A stretch of 11,985 bases of DNA from an uncultured Clostridia bacterium (lineage in GTDB: Bacteria > Bacillota > Clostridia > Oscillospirales > Ruminococcaceae). Positions 1 to 7,007 of the stretch are shown here, one piece after another. The translations under genes and the position numbers were made by a program. The DNA is taken from assembly GCA_937901465.1 (NCBI GenBank), contig CALGTU010000016.1, forward strand, positions 1-11,985. Direction: 5' to 3'. A model generated the notes under the pieces. It did not search any database, was not told the origin of the DNA, and saw only the letters and a list, made by a program, of their open reading frames with translations. Numbering within the stretch: the first letter of the stretch is position 1; the number at the start of each line of letters is the position of its first letter.

Positions 1-627
1 AACAGACCATGTATACTGATCTTCTCTACCATTAATGGTACAACCGTTCCAAATACAATCAATAGAACCGGATGACAATTCCATATCCTTTGCATCCCAG
101 TCGATAGGCTGTTTCTTAAGTGTCCAACCACGACGGTTACATACTTCCTGTGCAAGTTCAAGGTCAAATCCCACATATTCACCATTGTCATCCATATAAC
201 CGTATGGTGGGAACTCTGCATCAAAACCTACGGTAAAGGTTTTCTGGTCGGCGAAATATGTTGAAACATAGCTTGAGTCAACTCCGCGTACCGTGTCAAT
301 GTATGCGCGCGTTACAGGCTGATTATATGCTACTATTGTTAAAACTTCCATGGCAGCGGGAGAAAGGGGTGTCTTCTTTTTGGTTTCAAGCGCTGTCTTT
401 ATGTAATCAGCATATTTTTCGGTTGTTGCCATCTGATAGGAATCACCGAGTTTTAAAATTTCAAGAGCACTTCCTGTTTCTTCGTAACGGTCTTTAAGAA
501 GGTTTATCAGTTTTATTACAGTATCTCTTTCGACATCTGCCGCTTCAGCAATTCTGTCAAGTTCGACAGGATCTCCGCTTGCGAAAAGAATAGCCTCTAT
601 AACCGCTGTTTTTTCGTTTATCTGCAT
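1..627 (-). CDS. Chimeric ORF: ScpB N-terminal half fused in frame to an amino-acid ABC transporter substrate-binding protein (partial, runs off window)
   Basis: The ATG at 625-627 overlaps the scpA stop by one base (TAATG), the usual scpA-scpB arrangement. Residues 1-121 read as ScpB, the winged-helix partner of kleisin ScpA in the SMC condensin: an early AILFASGDPVELDRIAEA segment, then PAAMEVLTIVAYNQPVTRAY and VRGVDSSYV, all typical. After about residue 121 (near base 265) ScpB similarity stops. The second winged helix and its expected GR..PGRP.LYGTT-type motif are absent. From about residue 126 the same frame reads as a family-3 solute-binding protein for polar amino acids: TVGFDAEFPPYGYMDDNG, FDLELAQEV, DCIWNGCTINGRE. 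This half lacks its lipoprotein signal peptide, so the product would be cytoplasmic and non-functional in transport. No stop or frameshift interrupts the 209 visible codons. I see a chimera; whether it is biological or an assembly artefact cannot be decided here. As a ScpB it should be treated as truncated. Confidence 0.85.
   Translation of the reverse strand, partial: MQINEKTAVIEAILFASGDPVELDRIAEAADVERDTVIKLINLLKDRYEETGSALEILKLGDSYQMATTEKYADYIKTALETKKKTPLSPAAMEVLTIVAYNQPVTRAYIDTVRGVDSSYVSTYFADQKTFTVGFDAEFPPYGYMDDNGEYVGFDLELAQEVCNRRGWTLKKQPIDWDAKDMELSSGSIDCIWNGCTINGREDQYTWSV
257..270. repeat. Short perfect inverted repeat at the ScpB/binding-protein junction
   Basis: TATGTT and AACATA flank a 2-base GA spacer, a perfect 6+2+6 inverted repeat. 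It falls within the 241-267 interval where the protein changes from ScpB-like to binding-protein-like. It may be chance in AT-rich DNA, or a mark of how the junction arose. Confidence 0.5.
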
Positions 628-1340
628 TATGTTACCTCTTTATTTCTTCCGTTGAATGTTATCGTTTCGTTATCATCGCTTATTGTTATTCTGCCTGCTT
701 TTGTAAGTTCGAGAATAGCCAAAAATGTCGCTACTCTTTCGGATTTATCGGTCATGCCCACATAAAGCGAATTCATCATAACAGTTCCGCTTGTATAGAG
801 TTTTCTTAAAACATAGATAATCTTTGATGTAACAGAAACCATCCGCTTTGAAACGATTTTTCCGAATGACTGGATTTTTACGGGTGCAGCGTCTTCTTTC
901 TTGATATTGATACCCATCCAGGCATCAAAAAGTTCTTCTTTTTCATGAGTCATGCGGTAGGTGTTATCAAAATCGATTTTAAGAGGTCCACGGACGAAAA
1001 CGTCATCGCCGCAATATCTTTTTGAAAGGATTTCTGCCGCTCTTTTACAGAGAGAATGTTCTATGAGCCTTCCCTCAAGTTCTTTTTTCATAACATCGGC
1101 TTCTTCGTGTTTGGGAAGAAGAGAAACTGTCTTGATGTAAATAAGACGTGCCGCCATCTCAAGAAAATCGCCTGTTACTTCCATATCGTATTCGTTCATC
1201 TTTTCGATGTAATCGAGATACTGTTCAACGAGAATTGTTATTGAAATATCATAGATATTGAGTTTATGTTTTGAGATGAGGTGGAGAAGAAGGTCAAGAG
1301 GGCCTTCGAATTGTTCGAGTTTGAATGATATTTCTGTCAT
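627..1340 (-). CDS. scpA: Segregation and condensation protein A (kleisin ScpA)
   Basis: ScpA is the kleisin subunit that bridges the SMC ATPase heads and binds a ScpB dimer, acting on the nucleoid in chromosome compaction and segregation. The 237-residue length is normal. The N-terminal block F11-EGPLDLLLHLI-22 followed by KLNIYDISI is the family signature for SMC-neck binding. The C-terminal winged-helix block that contacts the SMC cap is seen near residues 203-220 (VATFLAILELTKAGRITI). The start overlaps the upstream peptidase stop by four bases (ATGA), with GGGGG at 1345-1349 as ribosome binding site, so translation is probably coupled. ScpA itself looks intact, although the ScpB that follows is broken after about 121 residues. 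Identification is secure. Confidence 0.96.
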   Translation of the reverse strand: MTEISFKLEQFEGPLDLLLHLISKHKLNIYDISITILVEQYLDYIEKMNEYDMEVTGDFLEMAARLIYIKTVSLLPKHEEADVMKKELEGRLIEHSLCKRAAEILSKRYCGDDVFVRGPLKIDFDNTYRMTHEKEELFDAWMGINIKKEDAAPVKIQSFGKIVSKRMVSVTSKIIYVLRKLYTSGTVMMNSLYVGMTDKSERVATFLAILELTKAGRITISDDNETITFNGRNKEVT

Positions 1341-2029
1341 ATTACCCCCACTGCCATAGCGATAAGATCAACCCACATAGCGAGGTAATTAAGTCCTATC
1401 ATAATGAGGTTTGAAAGAAATCCTATGGGGAAAGAAAGAATACCTGTTACAACAACAACCATAAAAACTATCGAAATAACTCTTTCATTTCTTGCAACCC
1501 ACTGGTCAAATCTAGAAGGAAGAAATGCACCTAAAATCTTCGAACCATCGAGAGGCGGGATGGGGATAAAATTGAATATCGCAAGACCTACATTAAGGCT
1601 TGAGAAATAATAAAGCATTGTTGAAAGGTAATACACCATATCGCTTTCGGGATTGGCAAAATAAATGACAAATCTGAATCCGACAAGTCCGATATAAGCG
1701 ACAATGATGTTTGAAAGAGGACCCGCTAATGCTGTAAGCGCCATACCGCCACGGATTGTATGTTTTCTATCAAACTTCAATGGGTTTACGGGAACAGGTT
1801 TTGCCCAACCGAAACCGCAGAGAAAGATACAGATTGCACCGATAATATCAATATGAGCGATAGGGTTTAATGTAAGCCTTCCCTGATATGCGGCTGTATC
1901 ATCGCCGAGTTTATGGGCAGCCCATGCGTGAGCGTATTCATGAACCGGAGTTACCAAGAATATTATGATAAGCTTTACAAAAATTTCAAGAATTGTAGTG
2001 TTTCCGAATACGACAGTATCTAGAGTCAT
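1337..2029 (-). CDS. Site-2 protease family (M50) membrane metallopeptidase
   Basis: This is a polytopic membrane zinc protease of the S2P/M50 family, which cleaves substrates within the membrane. The zinc motif HEYAH is at residues 30-34 in the first membrane segment. The third ligand is expected at D161 in the conserved NFIPIPPLDGS block (153-163), and LNPIAHIDIIG and ALAGPLSN are also family hallmarks. At 230 residues with no PDZ domain it is the small group found widely in Clostridia, not RseP/RasP, and its substrate is unknown. It is the first gene of the operon with scpA and the scpB-like frame. GGAGGTG at 2035-2041 precedes the ATG, and a near-consensus promoter lies upstream. No functional link to condensin is known; the adjacency is common in related genomes from general knowledge. 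Confidence 0.93.
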   Translation of the reverse strand: MTLDTVVFGNTTILEIFVKLIIIFLVTPVHEYAHAWAAHKLGDDTAAYQGRLTLNPIAHIDIIGAICIFLCGFGWAKPVPVNPLKFDRKHTIRGGMALTALAGPLSNIIVAYIGLVGFRFVIYFANPESDMVYYLSTMLYYFSSLNVGLAIFNFIPIPPLDGSKILGAFLPSRFDQWVARNERVISIVFMVVVVTGILSFPIGFLSNLIMIGLNYLAMWVDLIAMAVGVI

Positions 2030-2063
2030 TTCTTCACCTCCGAAACATAGTTAGACACCATAT

Positions 2064-2092
2064 ATTATACTATAATTATTACAGAATTACAA
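2064..2092 (-). promoter_or_regulatory. Sigma-A promoter for the M50 peptidase-scpA-scpB operon
   Basis: On the minus strand, -35 TTGTAA (2087-2092) and -10 TATAAT (2064-2069) are separated by 17 bases. It lies about 35 bases upstream of the peptidase start, downstream of the rpmB terminator. Confidence 0.8.
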
Positions 2093-2110
2093 GTGATTTA
2101 ATCAAAATAA

Positions 2111-2142
2111 AATAAAAAGCGTCCGATAAAAACCGGACGCTT
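2111..2142 (-). terminator. Rho-independent terminator after rpmB
   Basis: AAGCGTCCG (2117-2125) and CGGACGCTT (2134-2142) form a 9-bp stem with an 8-base loop. On the minus strand the stem is followed by a T-rich tract. It lies just after rpmB and before the next operon promoter. Confidence 0.9.
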
Positions 2143-2164
2143 ATTTACATAGTGTGGTTTAAGA

Positions 2165-2353
2165 TTAAACGGCTCTTGTTACCTTGCCTGAACGAAGGCA
2201 TCTTGTGCATACATGAATATGCTTAGGAGTTCCGTTTTCAACAACCTTTACTCTCTTTACATTGGGTTTCCATGCTCTGTTTGTACGACGATGTGAATGT
2301 GAAACCTTAATACCGAAAGTTACACCCTTTCCGCAAATATCACACTTTGCCAT
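2165..2353 (-). CDS. rpmB: 50S ribosomal protein L28 (zinc-binding type)
   Basis: L28 is a small protein of the large ribosomal subunit. The 62-residue product has the expected MAKCDICGKG start and the SHSHRRTNRAWKPN block. Cysteines at 4, 7, 49 and 52 form two CxxC pairs, so this is the zinc-containing (C+) form rather than the zinc-free paralogue induced in zinc starvation in some bacteria. The ribosome binding site GGGAGGTG is at 2362-2369. The gene starts 41 bases after the tsf stop. A TATAAT is present in that gap but lacks a good -35, so read-through from rpsB-tsf is the simplest expression route. Confidence 0.97.
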   Translation of the reverse strand: MAKCDICGKGVTFGIKVSHSHRRTNRAWKPNVKRVKVVENGTPKHIHVCTRCLRSGKVTRAV

Positions 2354-2394
2354 TTGGGTTGCACCTCCCTTTCCTTATCGAAATTATATTTTAA

Positions 2395-3333
2395 TTAGTT
2401 TGATGATGTCTTTGCCATGTTTTCAACTTCAGCAGCGAAATCGTCAACACGCTTCTGGATACCTTCGCCTCTTTCGTAACGAACATAGTTTGTTACCTTG
2501 ATGGAGCCGCCGAGGTCCTTAGCAACCTTGTCGATATACTTCTGAACTGTGTAGTCGCCATCCTTAACGAATACCTGATCAAGAAGGCAGTTTTCTGTGT
2601 AGTATTTACCGATCTTTCCTTCAACGATCTTAGCGATAACCTGTTCGGGCTTGTTAGCCATCTTAGGATCTTCTGACATCTGAGCCATCATAATTCTCTT
2701 TTCTTCTGCGAGAACATCTGCGGGAACAGCTTCCTTATTGAGATAAGGAGCGTTCATAGCTGCAATCTGAAGTGCACAATCCTTACCTACTGCGAGGAGA
2801 TCTGCGTTGTCAGCAGCAATATCAGATTCAAGATTTACGAGAACAGCAATCTTGCCTTCGCCATGGATGTAAGGAACGAGGATTCCTTCCATTCTTTCAA
2901 AACGACGGATCTGAAGGTTTTCTCTGATCTTGAGGAAAAGTTCCTGAAGTTCAGCTTCAACTGTGATGCTGCCACCGCTGATTGTCTTTGTCTTGAGGTC
3001 ATCAACATCAGCAGGGTTTGTATCAATGATTGTCTGTGCAACATTCTTAACGAATTCAACGAAAGCTTCGTTCTTTGCAACGAAGTCTGTTTCTGAGTTA
3101 ACTTCGAGAACGCAACCTGCTTTTTTAGCAGGGTCTACAATTGCCATAACGAGACCTTCGGCAGCAATTCTTCCTGATTTTTTAGCCTGTGTAGCAAGTC
3201 CCTTTTCGCGAAGGAGAACGATTGCTTTTTCCATATCGCCTTCTGCTTCTGTGAGGGCTCTCTTGCAGTCCATCATACCAACGCCTGTTCTTTCACGAAG
3301 AGCAGCAACGTCTTTAGCTGTGATAGTAGCCAT
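2395..3333 (-). CDS. tsf: Translation elongation factor Ts
   Basis: EF-Ts is the guanine-nucleotide exchange factor that recycles EF-Tu in the cytoplasm. The product has 312 residues from the chosen ATG. The N-terminal UBA-like domain reads AKDVAALRERTGVGMMDCKRA, and the core contains the signature SETDFVAKNEAFVEFV that contacts EF-Tu. I place the start at the ATG at 3331-3333 (MATITAKDV), with GGAGGA at 3341-3346 seven bases upstream. A TTG five codons earlier is in frame but overlaps this ribosome binding site. The gene follows rpsB by 40 bases, the near-universal rpsB-tsf pair. Confidence 0.97.
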   Translation of the reverse strand: MATITAKDVAALRERTGVGMMDCKRALTEAEGDMEKAIVLLREKGLATQAKKSGRIAAEGLVMAIVDPAKKAGCVLEVNSETDFVAKNEAFVEFVKNVAQTIIDTNPADVDDLKTKTISGGSITVEAELQELFLKIRENLQIRRFERMEGILVPYIHGEGKIAVLVNLESDIAADNADLLAVGKDCALQIAAMNAPYLNKEAVPADVLAEEKRIMMAQMSEDPKMANKPEQVIAKIVEGKIGKYYTENCLLDQVFVKDGDYTVQKYIDKVAKDLGGSIKVTNYVRYERGEGIQKRVDDFAAEVENMAKTSSN

Positions 3334-3373
3334 TGTTTTTTCCTCCAATTATAGTGATGAAAAATATATCAAA

Positions 3374-4099
3374 TTATTCAGCGTCTTCTTCTGCTGTTTC
3401 TTCTGTAGCAGCTTCTGTGCCCTGTCTGCCTTCGATTACAGCATCAGCGATTGCGCCTGCGATGAGCTTAACAGCTCTGATAGCGTCATCGTTTCCGGGG
3501 ATAACGTAATCAACATCATCAGGATCACAGTTTGTATCAACGATAGCAACTATCGGAATACCGAGCTTCTTTGCTTCTGCTACTGCAATCTTTTCTTTTC
3601 TGGGGTCAACGATGAAGAGACATCCGGGAAGTTTGTCCATATCCTTGATACCGCCGAGGAATTTTTCAAGCTTTTCAATTTCGAGATTGAGCTGGCTTAC
3701 TTCCTTCTTGGGAAGGAGATCGAATGTTCCGTCTGTTTCCATTGTTCTGAGCTGAGCGAGACGTTCTACACGCTTCTTGATTGTCTTGAAGTTTGTCATC
3801 ATACCGCCGAGCCATCTTGCGTTTACATAGTAACCGCCGCAACGGATAGCTTCTTCCTTAACGGAATCGCCAGCCTGCTTCTTTGTGCCTACAAAAAGAA
3901 CTGTCTTTCCTTCTGCAGAAATCTTGTGTACGAAGTTATAAGCTTCTTCGAGTTTCTTTACAGTCTTCTGAAGGTCGATAATGTAAATACCGTTTCTTTC
4001 TGTGAAGATGTAAGGTGCCATTTTTGGGTTCCATCTTCTTGTCTGGTGTCCGAAATGAACGCCTGCTTCAAGAAGCTGTTTCATAGATACTACTCCCAT
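3374..4099 (-). CDS. rpsB: 30S ribosomal protein S2
   Basis: S2 is a small-subunit protein that binds late at the head-platform junction and is needed for S1 recruitment in many bacteria. The 241-residue length is standard. Family blocks are present in order: SMKQLLEAGVHFGHQTRRWN near the N-terminus, NGIYIIDLQKT, LFVGTKKQA, ARWLGGMMTNFKTI, then FIVDPRKEKIAVAEAKKLGI and VIPGNDDAIRAVKLI. A short acidic tail closes it. The ribosome binding site AGGAGGA (4106-4112) precedes the ATG. It has its own promoter and a structured leader, and is followed by tsf. Confidence 0.98.
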   Translation of the reverse strand: MGVVSMKQLLEAGVHFGHQTRRWNPKMAPYIFTERNGIYIIDLQKTVKKLEEAYNFVHKISAEGKTVLFVGTKKQAGDSVKEEAIRCGGYYVNARWLGGMMTNFKTIKKRVERLAQLRTMETDGTFDLLPKKEVSQLNLEIEKLEKFLGGIKDMDKLPGCLFIVDPRKEKIAVAEAKKLGIPIVAIVDTNCDPDDVDYVIPGNDDAIRAVKLIAGAIADAVIEGRQGTEAATEETAEEDAE

Positions 4100-4138
4100 T
4101 GTAGTTCCTCCTGTTAAATTGGTTTATTTTTTGCCTCC

Positions 4139-4197
4139 GCAGTGCTTGGCTTATCGACACCCGATTGGCAACCGGGAACCAAAGATAAAAGCCCTGC
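4139..4197 (-). promoter_or_regulatory. Structured 5' leader of rpsB, candidate autoregulatory RNA
   Basis: The transcript upstream of rpsB can fold into one long imperfect hairpin. From outside in, the pairings are GCAG/CTGC (4139-4142 with 4194-4197), GGCTTATC (4148-4155) with GATAAAAGCC (4184-4193, a 2-base bulge), and CCCGATT (4160-4166) with AACCGGG (4170-4176) across a 3-base loop, with one G-U pair. No T-run follows, so it is not a terminator. Ribosomal-protein leaders commonly bind their own product, and proteobacterial rpsB has a known one. That this leader binds S2 is inference. Confidence 0.5.
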
Positions 4198-4214
4198 GTG
4201 TGAAGTGCTTAATA

Positions 4215-4243
4215 ATTATATCATATCGTAGCAAGTTTTACAA
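4215..4243 (-). promoter_or_regulatory. Sigma-A promoter for rpsB-tsf
   Basis: On the minus strand, -35 TTGTAA (4238-4243) and -10 TATAAT (4215-4220) are 17 bases apart. The predicted start leaves a leader of roughly 110 bases before the rpsB ATG. Confidence 0.8.
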
Positions 4244-4258
4244 GAAAATTCTTTTTGT

Positions 4259-4549
4259 TTATTTGCACAAACTTTCCAACGAGAAAGAGGTCTTTTTTGT
4301 GATAACGCTCGATTTTTGCGGTTTTATGAGGATTGTATCCTTTCCTACAACCGAAATTTCGTCACAACGGATAATCATATCGTCATCTCTGCCAAGTATT
4401 CCGAAAAAGCGCGGTCTTCCGTAAACAACAAGAGAAGTTACGGAAGAAGTTTCAAGATCCATTTCAACATCATCAACAAAGCCTATTTTTGTTCCGTCGG
4501 TTATATCGATTATTTCCTTCTGTTTAAGTTCAGAAAGACTGCATATCAT
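4259..4549 (-). CDS. ymxH: YlmC/YmxH family PRC-barrel sporulation-associated protein
   Basis: This 96-residue protein matches the YlmC/YmxH family, a single PRC-barrel-like domain found in spore-formers. The diagnostic pattern is the start MICSLSELKQKEIIDI, then DGTKIGFVDDVEMD, YGRPRFFGILGRDDD and the late DTILIK. Its molecular role is not established; it is commonly encoded beside sigG. I chose the ATG at 4547-4549 because GGGGGAA lies about 5 bases upstream and the family begins there. An in-frame TTG further upstream lies inside sigG. The gene starts 31 bases after the sigG stop and is probably cotranscribed. Confidence 0.9.
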   Translation of the reverse strand: MICSLSELKQKEIIDITDGTKIGFVDDVEMDLETSSVTSLVVYGRPRFFGILGRDDDMIIRCDEISVVGKDTILIKPQKSSVITKKTSFSLESLCK

Positions 4550-4580
4550 AGTTATTCCCCCTTTACAGAGTATTCTATGA

Positions 4581-5351
4581 CTAAATCTTTCCTTTAATTC
4601 TGTCGAGTGCACTTTTTTCAAGGCGCGAAACCTGTGCTTGTGAAATCCCTATTTCCTTTGCGACTTCAACCTGAGTTTTTCCTTGAAAAAATCTTAAGAA
4701 CAGAATATTTTTCTCTCTCGGAAGAAGAGTGTTTATCGCTTCTTTGAGTGAAAGCTCGTCTACCCAATCGGCATCGCTGTCTTTATCGCCTATCTGGTCG
4801 AGGATATAGAGTGTATCGCCTGAATCGGAGAAAACAGGTTCATAAAGCGAAACGGGATCAGTTATACTTTCAAGCGCTGTTACTACATCGGAAGTTTTTG
4901 CACCTATCTCTTTGGCGATTTCTTCTATGGTACATTCTCTGCGGTTTCTTGCATACAGAACTTCTTTTGCCTGAATAGCCTTATAGGCGAGATCACGGAG
5001 AGAACGGCTTACTCTTATCGGGTTATTATCACGAAGATAGCGACGGAGTTCGCCCGAAATCATAGGAACGGCATAGGTTGAAAATCTTACATTCTGAGAA
5101 ATGTCAAAATTATCTATCGCTTTCATAAGTCCTATACAACCGACCTGAAAAAGATCATCGGGATTTTCTCCCCTGCCGATAAATTTCTGTATGACGCTTA
5201 AAACAAGTTTGAGATTTCCCTTTATAAGTTTTTCTCTCGCTGATTTATCGCCCGCCTGATATTTCTTTAAAAGTTCTATCTTTTCTGCCTCTTTAAGAAC
5301 TGTCAACTCTGATGTATTCACTCCGCTGATGTCAACCTTGTTATAATACAT
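4581..5351 (-). CDS. sigG: RNA polymerase sporulation sigma factor SigG
   Basis: Sigma-G directs late gene expression in the forespore after engulfment. The 257-residue product starts YYNKVDISGVNTSELTVLK, the N-terminus typical of SigG. Region 2 reads DDLFQVGCIGLMKAIDNFD and VRFSTYAVPMISGELRRYL, and region 4 ends in the helix-turn-helix TQVEVAKEIGISQAQVSRLE. I chose the ATG at 5349-5351 with AGGGGG at 5361-5366. A longer in-frame extension reaches upstream into sigE but does not resemble the family. The gene follows sigE with a 73-base gap carrying a forespore-type promoter candidate. Confidence 0.96.
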   Translation of the reverse strand: MYYNKVDISGVNTSELTVLKEAEKIELLKKYQAGDKSAREKLIKGNLKLVLSVIQKFIGRGENPDDLFQVGCIGLMKAIDNFDISQNVRFSTYAVPMISGELRRYLRDNNPIRVSRSLRDLAYKAIQAKEVLYARNRRECTIEEIAKEIGAKTSDVVTALESITDPVSLYEPVFSDSGDTLYILDQIGDKDSDADWVDELSLKEAINTLLPREKNILFLRFFQGKTQVEVAKEIGISQAQVSRLEKSALDRIKGKI

Positions 5352-5385
5352 AAACTCAGTCCCCCTACAGCAATTACTAAAAGTA

Positions 5386-5414
5386 ATTATTGCAAAGAAA
5401 CCGAGTTTATATAC
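5386..5414 (-). promoter_or_regulatory. Candidate sigma-F (forespore) promoter for sigG
   Basis: On the minus strand GTATA (5410-5414) matches the sigma-F -35 core. After exactly 15 bases TGCAATAAT (5386-5394) matches four of five fixed positions of the -10 GGnnAnAnT. A start near 5379 would leave about 28 bases before the sigG ATG. In B. subtilis sigG is transcribed by sigma-F. An imperfect hairpin overlaps the -10, so structure could also matter. Confidence 0.45.
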
Positions 5415-5424
5415 AAAGGAGACT

Positions 5425-6129
5425 CTATATTTTTTCCATAGTAACTTTAAGTTTTTTGATGATTTTCTTTTCAAGTCTTGAAATATATGATTGCGAAATC
5501 CCGATTATATCAGCAACTTCTTTCTGCGTTTTTTCCTTACCGTCGATAAGGCCGAAACGCATTTTCATGATAAGTCGTTCTCTTTCTTCAAGATGTTCTA
5601 TCGCGTCTAAAAGAACACTTTTTTCCGCTTCGGATTCTATATTTCTGTTTACTGTATCGTTATCTGTTCCTAAAATATCCGAAAGAAGAAGTTCGTTTCC
5701 GTCCCAGTCGGTATTAAGAGGTTCGTCTATTGAGATTTCTATTCTGCGTTGTGATGTTTTTCTGAGAAACATAAGTATCTCGTTTTCAATACAGCGTGAC
5801 GCATAGGTTGCAAGTTTTATGCTTTTATTCGGACAGAATGTATTTACAGCCTTTATAAGTCCTATCGAACCTATCGAAACAAGGTCTTCGAGTCCTACTC
5901 CCGTTGACTCGAATTTTTTTGCTATGTAGACTACAAGTCTTAAATTATGGACTATAAGCTGTTCTCTTGCTGTTGCGTCATTTTCTGAAAGAAGCTGAAA
6001 TGCTCTTTCTTCTTCCTCTTTTGTAAGAGGTGGCGGAAGAGTGTCGGCACCGTTGATATAAAATACTTCTCCGTTTTTAAACCCCATTTTTATAAGTAGT
6101 TTTTTTATAAACCCTATTATCTGTTTCAT
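5425..6129 (-). CDS. sigE: RNA polymerase sporulation sigma factor SigE (pro-sigma-E)
   Basis: Sigma-E is the early mother-cell sigma factor, made as an inactive membrane-associated precursor. The first ~22 residues (MKQIIGFIKKLLIKMGFKNG...) form the amphipathic pro-sequence. GEV-FYING around residues 20-27 aligns with the known cleavage site in B. subtilis, so cleavage after V22 is likely. The core has the strongly conserved NLRLVVYIAKKFE, SIGSIGLIKAVNTF and IKLATYASRCIENEILM blocks (region 2), SIDEPLNTDWDGNELLLSD, and the C-terminal helix-turn-helix TQKEVADIIGISQSYISRLE. The length of 234 is close to the family norm. GGAGGA at 6134-6139 fills the short gap after spoIIGA, implying tight cotranscription with its protease. 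Confidence 0.98.
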   Translation of the reverse strand: MKQIIGFIKKLLIKMGFKNGEVFYINGADTLPPPLTKEEEERAFQLLSENDATAREQLIVHNLRLVVYIAKKFESTGVGLEDLVSIGSIGLIKAVNTFCPNKSIKLATYASRCIENEILMFLRKTSQRRIEISIDEPLNTDWDGNELLLSDILGTDNDTVNRNIESEAEKSVLLDAIEHLEERERLIMKMRFGLIDGKEKTQKEVADIIGISQSYISRLEKKIIKKLKVTMEKI

Positions 6130-6140
6130 ATATTCCTCCG

Positions 6141-6968
6141 TTATGTTAAAATCGTTGGATTAAAGATTGCCTCGCAGTCGTTTTCCTGTCTTCCCGCTAT
6201 ACCTATCATGGCGTCAACACTTTTCATCTCTCCCGTTGTTTCGTTTTTTATAATGACGCTTTCGGGAATAAACGCGGGGATTATTCCGCTTTTGTTGACG
6301 GTTGTATAGGTAAGAAAACGAAGTCCTTTGAATTTTTTATCGGTAAAAGGAACTGTATAATCTTCGGTTAAGCCTATTTTTTCATAGTCGCAGACTATTA
6401 CGGGTGTTCCTGTGAAATTGTCTACAAGGCGGTTTCCCGAGTCGGCTATTCCTTTCAGAGAAAAAGTCTTTTCGGCAAAAGAAATCACAACAGAAAATTT
6501 ATCTGAAACAACAGATTTTCTATCGAAAAGATATCTGAAAAAAGAAATCGCAAAATAAGCGATTATTGTTGATATTATCAACATAGAAAGTGAAAAATCG
6601 GCATAAAGCGACATATTGTTATGGATAAAAAAGTCGCTTCTTGACAATTCGATAAAAGCAGTTGCTACTCCTGAAAAGATAAAATTTACCGCAAAGAAAA
6701 TGAATGTGTTTTTTATGTATCTTGAAAATCCGCCGAAACCGAATGAAATAAGGACTATGACAAATGCTCCCGAAAGTTTTATGAGTGTAAGCAGAAAAGG
6801 ATTCATAGGCGGAAGAAAAATAAGAAGTGAATAGAGGCTTCCGAAAAGAGATGAAAGGATTAGTCTTGATGTTTTTATCTTTTCTGATGTTAGTCTTGAT
6901 GTTGCTTTTATCAGAAAAAAGTTGACATAGATATTGAGTGCTATCAAAACATCAACATAGACTATCAT
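6141..6968 (-). CDS. spoIIGA: Sigma-E processing peptidase SpoIIGA
   Basis: SpoIIGA is a septal membrane aspartic protease that cleaves pro-sigma-E when activated from the forespore. The N-terminal half carries about five hydrophobic segments (roughly residues 5-20, 36-52, 57-77, 87-105 and 127-147), starting with the typical MIVYVDVLIALN. The C-terminal cytoplasmic domain has the catalytic motif IADSGNRL with D176 as predicted active aspartate, followed by GTPVIVCDY. The tail CEAIFNPTIL matches the conserved family end. At 275 residues it is somewhat shorter than the B. subtilis protein. GGGAGATGA (6973-6981) is the ribosome binding site. It lies ten bases before sigE. Paired Spo0A-like boxes lie about 40-57 bases upstream. 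Confidence 0.95.
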   Translation of the reverse strand: MIVYVDVLIALNIYVNFFLIKATSRLTSEKIKTSRLILSSLFGSLYSLLIFLPPMNPFLLTLIKLSGAFVIVLISFGFGGFSRYIKNTFIFFAVNFIFSGVATAFIELSRSDFFIHNNMSLYADFSLSMLIISTIIAYFAISFFRYLFDRKSVVSDKFSVVISFAEKTFSLKGIADSGNRLVDNFTGTPVIVCDYEKIGLTEDYTVPFTDKKFKGLRFLTYTTVNKSGIIPAFIPESVIIKNETTGEMKSVDAMIGIAGRQENDCEAIFNPTILT

Positions 6969-7007
6969 TTTATCATCTCCCTTACGATATAATCATAAAC
7001 CACACGG

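Noticed and set aside
2383..2388. TATAAT on the minus strand between tsf and rpmB as an rpmB promoter
   Set aside because: No recognisable -35 at 16-19 bases (AGACAT at 17). AT-rich spacers give such hexamers by chance.
3334..3348. Upstream TTG start for tsf
   Set aside because: The ATG at 3331-3333 has a perfectly spaced GGAGGA and matches the family N-terminus; the TTG overlaps that ribosome site.
2963..4117. Long open plus-strand frame (384 codons) opposite rpsB and tsf
   Set aside because: It lies antisense to two secure, highly conserved genes, is rich in Cys/Ser/Phe as expected from reverse reading of their codons, and has no ribosome binding site or family resemblance.
4550..4621. 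Longer N-terminus for ymxH from a TTG inside sigG
   Set aside because: The family begins at MICSLSELKQ, which has its own GGGGGAA site; the extension is sigG sequence in another frame.
5371..5394. Inverted repeat between sigE and sigG as a terminator
   Set aside because: The stem is AT-rich and bulged, and no T-run follows on the minus strand.
5352..5474. Longer N-terminus for sigG reaching into sigE
   Set aside because: The added 41 residues do not resemble SigG. The ATG at 5349-5351 has a ribosome site and gives the usual 257 residues.
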